Below the pieces are notes generated by a model, which was not told where the DNA came from, did no database searches, and saw only the letters and a program-made list of their open reading frames with translations. The position numbers were made by a program, and so were the translations under genes. This document shows, piece after piece, positions 1 through 5,847 of a stretch of 11,091 bases of DNA (the first letter of the stretch is position 1; each line of letters starts with the position of its first letter). This stretch comes from an uncultured Collinsella sp. (GTDB taxonomy: Bacteria; Actinomycetota; Coriobacteriia; Coriobacteriales; Coriobacteriaceae): positions 1 to 11,091 of the forward strand of contig CAAFEY010000175.1 of the NCBI GenBank assembly GCA_900761995.1. The letters are read 5' to 3'.

Positions 1-101
1 AAGGAGTCTGCCATGACGGGAGTCGCCCAAGCGGCGACAGGCGTTCCGGTTGCGAGCGCGCCGCAGAGTGCGACGACGGGCAAAAGGTTCTTCGATGCCA
101 T
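1..101 (-). CDS. Secreted protein, N-terminal fragment (cut by window edge)
   Basis: Only the first 33 codons lie in the window; the rest continues beyond position 1. The ATG at 99-101 is preceded by an AAGGAGA ribosome binding site at 106-112. The visible residues are a short positive N-terminus (MASKN), a hydrophobic stretch (LLPVVALCGALATG) and a likely signal peptidase site near AAWA|TP, so the product is exported. It starts 18 bases after the stop of the preceding minus-strand gene, which makes it the fifth gene of the surface-protein cluster. Family and length cannot be judged from the fragment; by position it may be another structural or anchor component of the same cell-surface assembly. 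Confidence 0.7.
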   Translation of the reverse strand, partial: MASKNLLPVVALCGALATGTPVAAWATPVMADS

Positions 102-119
102 GGGGTCTCCTTAGCTAAT

Positions 120-401
120 TTAGTGCGGCCTGTCCGTGTTTCGTTTCTGGCTGCGTTTGATGTGCAGACCGAGGCCGGCGGTTCCCGCGCCTGCTGCCGT
201 GGCGCCTGCTGCCAAGAGCCATCGTCTGTCGTCTGTCTGTGCCAACGGTTCCTTGCAGTTGCCACGGTCGAGCTCCGAGAGGTCGACCGTCACTTGCGTG
301 GCGGCCTGCGCCTGTTCTTGCTGGGCAAAGGCCATGGCTGGCCCAAACGCTAGGATACTGACGGCGGCGGCCAGGGCGACGGCCTTATGCCGTGTGCGCA
401 C
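120..401 (-). CDS. Tiny secreted protein with sortase-like C-terminal sorting signal (LAQTDD)
   Basis: About 93 residues from a GTG start at 401. A TTG start at 431, behind an AAGG, would add ten residues and is also possible. Residues 1-26 form a signal peptide (RTRHK, then a hydrophobic core, cleavage near AMAFA|QQ). Residues 53-58 read LAQTDD, followed by RRW, a hydrophobic alanine/glycine helix (about 62-79) and a basic tail (HIKRSQKR). This is the layout of a cell-wall sorting signal, but the usual glycine of LPxTG/LAxTG is an aspartate. Only about 26 residues (QQEQ... to KEP, with one Cys) separate signal peptide and anchor, so the exposed part is a short peptide. Its start overlaps the end of the upstream secreted-protein gene, which suggests coupled translation. 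It may be a wall anchor or base subunit for its neighbour, or simply a bitopic membrane peptide. No known family was recognised. Confidence 0.7.
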   Translation of the reverse strand: MRTRHKAVALAAAVSILAFGPAMAFAQQEQAQAATQVTVDLSELDRGNCKEPLAQTDDRRWLLAAGATAAGAGTAGLGLHIKRSQKRNTDRPH

Positions 402-984
402 CGGGCTCGACCGTCCAGGTGATCGTTGCAACCTGATCGCCTTCGCCGGTTACGCGGAAGATGTCGCGCGTGACGCGGGCGACGTTTCCGCTTGTCTTGA
501 GCTTAATTTTGTCCGTGCCGCCGGCAATGCCCTGGTAGCCCATGTCGAAGGCTGCATTCTTGGAAAGATCGAGGCCCGTCCCCTGCATTGCGGCGCTGGC
601 GTTCTGGAGCGCGCCGTCGGGGCCAACCTTAAAGTCGATGGAGTTCTGCGCGGTTCCGGCCTTGGCGTCGGCGGCAATGGTCCAGGTGTTCATGGCGTCG
701 ATCTTCATGTTGGTGACATGGATGCCGTAGGCCGAATGATTGTCGATGGTGGTCGCGTCTTCTGAGGGGCCCTGAAGCGTGCCGTCGGCCTTGGCGACGA
801 AGGGAATAACCGTCGGAACTTTGAACTCTACGTTGTCGATCTCGGTCCTGACCATTACTTTCGTGGTTCCAACGCGCCCGGCTGCCAGAGCTGGCGTCGG
901 GGCGGCGCCCATTGCGAGCGCGAGCGCGAGCCCTGCGCCCACGACGAGCGCTCTGGCTCCGTTCATGTTCCTGGTGATGTCCAT
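385..984 (-). CDS. Secreted beta-rich surface protein, 199 aa
   Basis: The ATG at 984 has an AAGGA site about 7 bases upstream. Residues 1-35 are a signal peptide (basic MDITRNMNGAR, hydrophobic LVVGAGLALALAMG, cleavage near PALA|AG). The mature part is rich in alternating beta-strand patterns, with VPTVIPFVAKADG at 56-68, an N-H-S-x-Y-G-I-x-V-T-N strand near 82-92 and a last strand ATITWTV at 186-192. From memory, this layout (an IPF-x-x-x-x-DG start and an ITWT-like final strand) recurs in uncharacterised secreted proteins of gut Firmicutes and Coriobacteria and is reminiscent of WxL or camelysin-type beta sandwiches; this is not a verified family match. There is no anchor of its own, so it probably attaches through its neighbours. 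It lies between the membrane-anchored protein gene (90 bases upstream) and the small sorting-signal gene (overlapping downstream). It is probably an extracellular structural or adhesive subunit. Confidence 0.75.
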   Translation of the reverse strand: MDITRNMNGARALVVGAGLALALAMGAAPTPALAAGRVGTTKVMVRTEIDNVEFKVPTVIPFVAKADGTLQGPSEDATTIDNHSAYGIHVTNMKIDAMNTWTIAADAKAGTAQNSIDFKVGPDGALQNASAAMQGTGLDLSKNAAFDMGYQGIAGGTDKIKLKTSGNVARVTRDIFRVTGEGDQVATITWTVEPGAHTA

Positions 985-1004
985 GGTCGTTCCTTTCTAT
1001 TCGC

Positions 1005-1021
1005 CGCGGGCCGTCCCCGCG
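1005..1021 (-). other. Small perfect GC hairpin in operon spacer
   Basis: CGCGGG (1005-1010) and CCCGCG (1016-1021) form a 6-bp perfect stem with a 5-base loop. It lies in the 90-base gap between the membrane-anchored protein gene and the 199-residue secreted-protein gene, shortly upstream of the AAGGA site of the latter. No T-run follows, so it does not look like an intrinsic terminator. It could be an mRNA-processing or stability element that raises the relative expression of the secreted protein. In sequence this GC-rich such a stem could also occur by chance. Confidence 0.3.
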
Positions 1022-1074
1022 ATGATTGGACGAATGCTGGTGAATTGCGTGCGGTGCCGCGTCGGCCGAAAAAG

Positions 1075-1584
1075 CTAGTTCTCGGCTTGCTCAACCCGTA
1101 CCTTGACACGTGTCGGATTGCCGTGGCTGTCGAGGGTCTTGGCATCGAGTGCCTGGATCTCGATGTATGCCTCGCCTTCTTTGATGTCGCCGGCGGGGCA
1201 TGTCTCGATTGTCTTGCCGGTCTTGACCACACCGGATTCGTACATGGTCTCGTCGTTTTGGATGACGCGGAATCGCTGGGGAAATTTATTGTCTTGGACG
1301 TTTTGCACGTTGACGCGCAGCTTGCCGTCCTCCTGTAGCTGAGCGACCGGCGCGACCGAAATCGTCATCATGTTGTCGCGGACGATGGCATCGAGCTCAT
1401 CTTGGATTTCTTGTCGCGATTTACCCTCTGCCGTCGTGACTGAGGCGCCCGCTTCGGGCACGGGCTGCGACTGCCAAGCGTATAGTCCTACGGCGAAAAG
1501 GGCACAGACGATGGCCAAGCAGGCAACGATGAGCTTCTTGCGACGACCCAGGCCTGCACAGTGGGGTGGCTTCTTCGCGCTCAT
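1075..1584 (-). CDS. Single-pass membrane-anchored extracellular beta-domain protein, 169 aa
   Basis: The ATG at 1584 overlaps the TGA of the upstream gene (ATGA) and has AAGGA a few bases upstream. A longer reading frame runs upstream in the same phase, but it only overlaps the 98-residue gene and reads as low-complexity Arg/Pro sequence, so it was not used. Residues 4-17 are basic (KK...RRKK), 18-37 form one membrane helix (LIVACLAIVCALFAVGLYAW), and the rest is predicted outside. Residues 58-165 carry a pattern I recall from uncharacterised membrane-anchored proteins of gut Firmicutes: a short helix, an M-x-I-S-V-x-P strand (73-79), G-K-L-R-V-N-V-Q-N (87-95), M-Y-E-S-G (114-118), K-T-I-E (124-127), then a C-terminal V-K-V-R-V strand. 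The domain is probably a beta sandwich. It likely presents or assembles the secreted partners downstream; no enzymatic motif is seen. Confidence 0.75.
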   Translation of the reverse strand: MSAKKPPHCAGLGRRKKLIVACLAIVCALFAVGLYAWQSQPVPEAGASVTTAEGKSRQEIQDELDAIVRDNMMTISVAPVAQLQEDGKLRVNVQNVQDNKFPQRFRVIQNDETMYESGVVKTGKTIETCPAGDIKEGEAYIEIQALDAKTLDSHGNPTRVKVRVEQAEN

Positions 1585-1877
1585 GCGGCATCCTTGGCGG
1601 TATAGATGCGCGCAAAGGTGGACGGGTTCGCACCAAAGAGCATGTGAAGCATCAGGCGGCGTGAGTAGACAAGCTCGTCGAAGTCGGGAGGGAGCCCGAT
1701 GTCGTGGATATGCGCGATGCGGTGGGCGAGCGCCGAGAACGACTCGGGGTCGCAGATCACATCGGTGGTAACGTGGTAGACCGTCGTATCGGGGAATGCC
1801 TCTTCGTCGAAAGGCAGGAGATGGGGATCGTCGTCGACTTCGATGGCGATGCCGTACTGGGGCCAGTAATATGCCAT
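1581..1877 (-). CDS. Short DUF559/PD-(D/E)XK-like protein, first gene of the surface cluster
   Basis: 98 residues from an ATG at 1877 with a strong GGGAGGTT site 4 to 5 bases upstream, so it is very likely translated. No signal peptide or membrane segment is visible. The N-terminus AYYWPQYGIAIEVDDDPH resembles the core of DUF559-type endonuclease-like domains (D-F-Y-W-P...-V-E-V-D-G...H), with E13 and D15 in the place of the catalytic pair. The stretch V-Y-H-V-T-T-D-V-I-C-D-P-E-S-F followed by L-A-x-R-I resembles the end of that fold. The usual preceding helices and the R-x-x-x-L-x-x-x-G helix are missing, so the protein is either a trimmed relic or a repurposed version. The C-terminal 40 residues were not recognised. 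Its TGA overlaps the ATG of the membrane-protein gene by four bases, implying translational coupling. The nuclease-fold assignment is inference. Confidence 0.65.
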   Translation of the reverse strand: MAYYWPQYGIAIEVDDDPHLLPFDEEAFPDTTVYHVTTDVICDPESFSALAHRIAHIHDIGLPPDFDELVYSRRLMLHMLFGANPSTFARIYTAKDAA

Positions 1878-1897
1878 GGGAACCTCCCTGCTTCTGG

Positions 1898-1921
1898 GCC
1901 AAAACTTCTATCGGTTTTGGC
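1898..1921 (-). repeat. Perfect 8-bp inverted repeat upstream of the surface cluster
   Basis: GCCAAAAC (1898-1905) and GTTTTGGC (1914-1921) are exact inverse complements with an 8-base loop. The element ends about 12 bases before the GGGAGGTT ribosome binding site of the 98-residue gene. It could be an operator for a dimeric regulator or a leader-RNA hairpin. No T-run follows on either strand, so it is not a typical terminator. Confidence 0.5.
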
Positions 1922-1950
1922 TGTCGACGCCGACCGTATCAGCCGCTACT

Positions 1951-1978
1951 TGACCAATTTCTGACCAAATGCTTGACG
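1951..1978. promoter_or_regulatory. Tandem 7-base repeats, possible operator
   Basis: TGACCAA occurs at 1951-1957 and again at 1962-1968, exactly 11 bases apart (about one helical turn), followed by a related TTGACG at 1973-1978. On the minus strand this reads TTGGTCA-N4-TTGGTCA. Spacing of one turn is typical of regulator half-sites on the same DNA face. TTGGTC also resembles half-sites of FadR-type GntR regulators such as PdhR, but the inverted partner is missing, so that link is weak. Confidence 0.35.
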
Positions 1979-2112
1979 GATTGGCGTCTCCGCAGGTAAA
2001 AGGCGGCAAAAAATACTCAAACTTTTTTCGAGCGACATTTACGCGATCGGCGACGGCGGGGCCATATGTGTCAAAAGCATCGTCTGCCGAGGAAATCTAG
2101 CCACTCGCCGAA

Positions 2113-2151
2113 TTGCACGAACGAAAAATCGCCAATTATGGAGACGGTCTC
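2113..2151 (+). promoter_or_regulatory. Weak candidate promoter with palindrome for the dehydrogenase-Etf operon
   Basis: TTGCAC (2113-2118) and TATGGA (2137-2142) are spaced 18 bases apart and could be a weak -35/-10 pair for the gene starting at 2222. A perfect odd-length palindrome, GAGACGGTCTC (2141-2151), lies where the transcription start would be and could be an operator. The -10 match is poor, so this is a suggestion only. Confidence 0.25.
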
Positions 2152-2221
2152 GAACACGTCGACGAAACGATGCGGTAACATCTCCCTGCAAACACTGTAG
2201 TTAGCTAAAGGGGGAGTTCGC

Positions 2222-3823
2222 GTGTCTGTAACCATCAAACCCTTCACCGACGAGTTCGAAGAGTATGGCCGCGATGAATCTCGCGCATCGGGCGAAGCAT
2301 CGAGCATCTCGTTTCCGACAACGGAAGACGAGGTCCGTGCCATTTTGGAAAAGCTCCATGCCGAGCGTGTCCCGGTAACGGTTCAGGGCGCCCGAACCGG
2401 CCTTGCCGCCGGTGCCGTGCCCCACGGCGGGCATATCCTCAATACTTCCCGTATGAATCGCTACTTGGGCCTTCGCCGCGATGAACAAGGCCAATTTTTG
2501 CTGCGCGTGGAGCCGGGCGTTGTGCTCTCGGAGCTGCGCAAGCAGCTGAGCAAGAAGGTGCTGCCGACCGCTGGTTGGGACCAGGCATCGCTTAAGGCCT
2601 ACGATGAGTTTCAAGAGGCCCCCGAGCAGTTCTTTCCCACCGATCCCACCGAGGCGTCTGCCTGTCTGGGCGGCATGGCGGCATGTAACGCCTCCGGTGC
2701 CCGCAGCTACGCCTACGGCCCCATGCGCCCGCATATCACGGGACTCCACGTCGCGCTGGCTGATGGCGATTTGCTTGAGCTTCAGCGCGGCGAGGCTTTT
2801 GCCCAGGGCCGCCACCTGTCGCTCGTGACGGCAGTGGGCCGTGCACTCGAGCTTGACCTTCCCGACTACACCATGCCCAAGACCAAAAATGCTTCGGGCT
2901 ATTTCGTTGCTGACGATATGGATGCCATCGAATTGTTTATCGGTGCGTGTGGCACAATCGGCGTCATCACCGAGCTCGAGATTGCCCTGCAGGCGGCGCC
3001 TGCGGTCGTTTGGGGCGTGAGCTGTTTCTTTGACAGCGAAGACAAGGCCGTGTCCTTCACCGATTCCGTGCGTCCCGTCCTGTCCCATGCGGCTGCCATC
3101 GAGTACTTCGACGCTGGCGCCCTGGATATTCTACGTCGCCAGCGCGAGCAGTCGACGGCGTTTGCCTCGCTGCCGGCGCTCGACAAAGAGGCCAAGGTCT
3201 GTGTCTACGTGGAGCTCGACTGCGACGACGAAGTTCAGGCGACTGAGGAGCTGTATCACTTGGGGTGGGTACTGGAGCTTGCGGGTGGCCGCGACGACGC
3301 GACCTGGGTTGCGCGCACCGAGGTCGATCGCGAATGCCAGCGGTTCTTCCGCCATGCGGTGCCCGAGAGCGTCAACATGCTCATCGACGAGCGTCGCCGC
3401 ACGGATCCCGCCATCACCAAACTGGGCTCGGACATGTCGGTGCCCAATGCACGCTTGGCCGATGTCATCGCCCTTTATCGCCGCACGTTGGCCGAAAGTG
3501 GGCTTGAATCTGCCGCCTGGGGGCACATCGGTAACAACCATCTGCATGTGAACATTCTGCCGCGCGATGCGCAGGAATACCGCCGCGGCGGAGAACTCTT
3601 TGCCCGGTGGGCTTCCGAGGTCACGGTCATGGGCGGCGCCGTCTCCGCCGAACACGGTGTCGGCAAGATCAAGGCGGGCTTCTTGGAGACGATGTACGGT
3701 CACGAGGCCATGGTCGAGTCGGCACGGCTTAAGCTCCAGCTCGATCCTGCCGGGCAGCTGGGCCGCGGTAACCTGTTTTCGGAGAAGCTCTTGGATGAGC
3801 TCGTCCAGAAAGGGGGCGCGTGA
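2222..3823 (+). CDS. lctD: FAD-linked 2-hydroxyacid dehydrogenase, probably the lactate dehydrogenase subunit of an Ldh-Etf complex
   Basis: 533 residues from a GTG with a GGGGGAG site just upstream. It belongs to the FAD_binding_4 / FAD-oxidase_C family (GlcD, D-lactate and D-2-hydroxyglutarate dehydrogenases). Residues 52-67 form the FAD pyrophosphate loop (VTVQGARTGLAAGAVP). FFPTDPTEASACLGG at 137-151, followed by CNASGARSYAYG, is the second FAD-contacting region. In the C-terminal domain, GHIGNNHLH (H435, H442) and AEHGVGK (E477, H478) match the metal ligands and the catalytic-base histidine of the family. It is cytoplasmic, with no signal peptide. It is longer than the A. woodii LctD (about 467 aa, from memory), partly because of extra sequence around 115-136. 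Adjacent etfB and etfA with a ferredoxin domain indicate that electrons leave through Etf, as in flavin-based electron confurcation (lactate + NAD+ + reduced ferredoxin). The family is certain; lactate as substrate is inferred from context, and glycolate or another hydroxyacid is possible. Confidence 0.85.
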   Translation: MSVTIKPFTDEFEEYGRDESRASGEASSISFPTTEDEVRAILEKLHAERVPVTVQGARTGLAAGAVPHGGHILNTSRMNRYLGLRRDEQGQFLLRVEPGVVLSELRKQLSKKVLPTAGWDQASLKAYDEFQEAPEQFFPTDPTEASACLGGMAACNASGARSYAYGPMRPHITGLHVALADGDLLELQRGEAFAQGRHLSLVTAVGRALELDLPDYTMPKTKNASGYFVADDMDAIELFIGACGTIGVITELEIALQAAPAVVWGVSCFFDSEDKAVSFTDSVRPVLSHAAAIEYFDAGALDILRRQREQSTAFASLPALDKEAKVCVYVELDCDDEVQATEELYHLGWVLELAGGRDDATWVARTEVDRECQRFFRHAVPESVNMLIDERRRTDPAITKLGSDMSVPNARLADVIALYRRTLAESGLESAAWGHIGNNHLHVNILPRDAQEYRRGGELFARWASEVTVMGGAVSAEHGVGKIKAGFLETMYGHEAMVESARLKLQLDPAGQLGRGNLFSEKLLDELVQKGGA

Positions 3824-3825
3824 AG

Positions 3826-4641
3826 ATGAGCGATTTCCATATGGTGGTGTGCGTCAAGGCCGTGCCGGGAAGCACCGAGGTCAAGATGGACCCCAAGACC
3901 AATACCATCGTGCGCGATGGCAAGCAGGCGGTCATTAATCCCTTTGACGCGAGCGCTTTGGAATGCGCGCTGGCGCTGAAGGACGACTTTATCGGCTTTG
4001 GCATGGATGTGCGCGTGACGGTGGTGTCGATGGGCATCCCCGCGACCGAGTCGCTGCTGCGCGACTGCATCGCCCGCGGTGCCGACGACGCGCTGCTGCT
4101 GACCGACCGAGCCTTTGCGGGCGCCGATACCCTAGCCACCACCTATGCCCTCAAATGCGGCATCGAGGCACTCGATGAGGACTTTGACCTGATCATCTGC
4201 GGCAAGATGGCAGTGGACGGCGATACGGCCCAGATCGGCCCCGAGCTGGCCGGCGCCTTTGGGGTCCCCTGCGTGACCGACGTGAGCTGTGTGCAGAGCA
4301 CGGGATTTACGACGTGTGGCTCGCTGGCGCTCGTTCACGGCTGCGATGCCGGCGAGGAGACGGTGTACCTGGAGATGCCGTGTGCGATGACGACTGCCAA
4401 GGAGATTGGCCAGCTGCGCATGCCGAGTATTGCCGGTATTCGCGCGGCCGAGGATGCAGACGTGCGCGTGGCCAGCGCTGCCGACGTAAACGCCGACCCC
4501 TCGCGTTGCGGCCTTGCCGGATCACCGACGCAGGTCGTGCGCTCGTTTGTGCCCGACCGTGACCAAACGTGCGAGGCCGTCGAGGGAACGGCGTCCGAGC
4601 AGGCGGTAAAACTTGCCAAGATTATCGAGGGGATGGCATAG
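3826..4641 (+). CDS. etfB: Electron transfer flavoprotein beta subunit (EtfB), bifurcating type
   Basis: 271 residues from an ATG at 3826. A GTG at 3820 overlapping the previous stop (GTGA) is an alternative, but the GGGGG ribosome site at 3812-3816 is better spaced for the ATG. The sequence has the EtfB landmarks: CVKAVPGSTEVKMDP near 9-23, INPFDASALECAL at 38-49, SMG at 68-70 followed by the GADDALLLTDRAFAGADTLATTYAL region (86-109), and ICGKMAVDGDTAQIGPELA at 124-142. The DGDTAQ motif with NPFD is typical of Etf forms that bind FAD rather than AMP in this subunit and carry out bifurcation. The product should pair with the EtfA encoded immediately downstream, bind the bifurcating FAD and interact with NAD(H). 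It is co-transcribed with the dehydrogenase gene (2 bases after its stop) and etfA (adjacent TAGATG). Confidence 0.92.
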   Translation: MSDFHMVVCVKAVPGSTEVKMDPKTNTIVRDGKQAVINPFDASALECALALKDDFIGFGMDVRVTVVSMGIPATESLLRDCIARGADDALLLTDRAFAGADTLATTYALKCGIEALDEDFDLIICGKMAVDGDTAQIGPELAGAFGVPCVTDVSCVQSTGFTTCGSLALVHGCDAGEETVYLEMPCAMTTAKEIGQLRMPSIAGIRAAEDADVRVASAADVNADPSRCGLAGSPTQVVRSFVPDRDQTCEAVEGTASEQAVKLAKIIEGMA

Positions 4642-5847
4642 ATGAGCGGGCTGATTATCGATAGCGAAGCCTGTATCGGCTGCGGTCGCTGCGTTCGCGC
4701 CTGCGCCTCGGGCGGCATTGTGGTGGAGGGTGAGCGCCCCAATCGCTGTGCCCGCGTAACCGACGGCTGTATCCTGTGCGGTGGGTGCGTCGACGCCTGC
4801 CCCGTCAACGCCATCTCGATTGAGCGCGACGAGGCCGCCGGCGCGGCAGACCTTGATGCATATCGAGACATCTGGATCTTCGTGCAGACTGACGAGCACG
4901 ATGCCGTGGCATCCGTGGCCTTCGAGCTCATGGGCAAGGGGCGCGAGCTTGCCGATGCCCGCGGCTGCCGTCTGGTGGCACTGGTCGGCATGAGCCCCGA
5001 GGGCTCACTCGGGGACCTGGAGCATCTGATTTGCGCCGGTGCGGACGAAGTTCTGGTCTGTCGTGACGAGCGCCTGCGTCAGAACGACGCAGAGGTCTAC
5101 GCCCGCTTGATCTGCGATTTGGTAGCCGAGCGCAAGCCCGAGGCCATTCTGTACGGCGCGACCGCCTTTGGTCGCGAGCTGGCGCCTGGTGTGGCCGTGC
5201 GCTTGCAGACGGGCCTTACGGCCGATTGCACGGTGCTTTCGATGGATACGGAGACGGGTCTGCTGCAGCAGACGCGCCCGGCGTTTGGCGGCAACCTGAT
5301 GGCCACCATTATCTGCCCCAACCACCGTCCTCAGATGGCAACGGTGCGCCCCGGCATCTTTAAGGCGCCCGAGTTTGACTATAGCCGCTCCGGCACGATT
5401 GCCCAGGTAGTGCTTGCGGATGACGTTAAGGCCCGCGTCGAGATCTCGATTCCCGCCGAGGAGTGGGGACAGCAGGCCTCAATTGCCGATGTCGAGCGTC
5501 TGGTCGTGGTGGGCCGCGGCATCGGCTCCAAGAAGAATCTGCCCCTGATGCGAAAGCTCGCCGATGCCCTGGGTGCCGAGCTTGGTTGCACGCGTCCCAT
5601 TGTGGAGGCAGGCTGGTTGGAGTATCGCCACCAAATTGGCCAGACGGGTGTATCGGTCTCGCCCAAGCTCCTCGTGAGCATCGGTGTCTCGGGCGCTATC
5701 CAGCATCTCGCCGGCATCGGTGGGGCGGAGTGCATTGTCGCCATCAATGAGGACCCGGATGCCCCCATCTTTGGTGCCGCCCAGTACAAGGTCGTCGGCG
5801 ATGCCGTTGAGATCGTTGAGGAGCTGCTGGCTCAGCTTGAGCGCTAA
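4642..5847 (+). CDS. etfA: Electron transfer flavoprotein alpha subunit (EtfA) with N-terminal 2[4Fe-4S] ferredoxin domain
   Basis: 401 residues; the ATG follows the etfB stop directly (TAGATG) with GAGGGG upstream. Residues 1-62 are a ferredoxin domain with two CxxCxxCxxxC motifs: C11-C14-C17-C21 and C43-C46-C49-C53, the latter followed by proline. The first motif lacks that proline, and C36 is an extra cysteine. Residues about 73-260 are the EtfA N-terminal domain (W-I-F-V..., GATAFGRELAPGVAVRL). The C-terminal FAD domain runs from VVVGRGIGSKK through GQTG (333-336), SGAIQH (ending H355), GIGGAECIVAINEDPDAPIF to YKVVGD. The fused ferredoxin domain occurs in confurcating Ldh-Etf and caffeyl-CoA reductase-Etf complexes; in the A. 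woodii lactate enzyme, removal of this domain abolishes confurcation. Here it should relay electrons from reduced ferredoxin to the Etf flavins. The stop overlaps the stop of the convergent HD-domain gene. Confidence 0.93.
   Translation: MSGLIIDSEACIGCGRCVRACASGGIVVEGERPNRCARVTDGCILCGGCVDACPVNAISIERDEAAGAADLDAYRDIWIFVQTDEHDAVASVAFELMGKGRELADARGCRLVALVGMSPEGSLGDLEHLICAGADEVLVCRDERLRQNDAEVYARLICDLVAERKPEAILYGATAFGRELAPGVAVRLQTGLTADCTVLSMDTETGLLQQTRPAFGGNLMATIICPNHRPQMATVRPGIFKAPEFDYSRSGTIAQVVLADDVKARVEISIPAEEWGQQASIADVERLVVVGRGIGSKKNLPLMRKLADALGAELGCTRPIVEAGWLEYRHQIGQTGVSVSPKLLVSIGVSGAIQHLAGIGGAECIVAINEDPDAPIFGAAQYKVVGDAVEIVEELLAQLER

Larger units (their letters stand above)
1878..2221. other. 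Divergent intergenic region (344 bp), less GC-rich than flanks
   Basis: No convincing gene is present. A minus-strand frame is open through part of it (about 2071-2170) but has no good start or ribosome binding site and no recognised family. The region separates the surface-protein cluster (leftward) from the dehydrogenase-Etf operon (rightward), so it should contain both promoters. It holds an inverted repeat, tandem TGACCAA repeats, an 11-base palindrome (2141-2151), a CGTCGACG palindrome near 2157-2164 and several A/T runs. By eye it is more AT-rich than the flanking genes. Confidence 0.6.

Noticed and set aside
917..935. Tandem GCGAGC hexamers
   Set aside because: They encode the Leu/Ala run of the signal peptide in the 199-residue protein and are explained by that coding role.
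1585..1902. N-terminal extension of the membrane-anchored protein to a start at 1902
   Set aside because: The extra 106 residues overlap the 98-residue gene in another frame and are Arg/Pro/His-rich. The ATG at 1584 has its own AAGGA site and is followed by a clean membrane anchor.
2071..2343. Minus-strand open frame of 90 codons ending with a plausible-looking protein stretch
   Set aside because: It starts inside the dehydrogenase gene on the opposite strand, has no good ribosome site, and its first half is a shadow of that gene. The intergenic half has no recognisable family.
2201..3088. Long minus-strand open frames inside the dehydrogenase gene (also near 3131-3703, 8263-9162 and 6900-7574)
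   Set aside because: These are antisense shadows of well-supported genes, lack ribosome sites, and have compositions typical of reverse-strand frames in high-GC genes.
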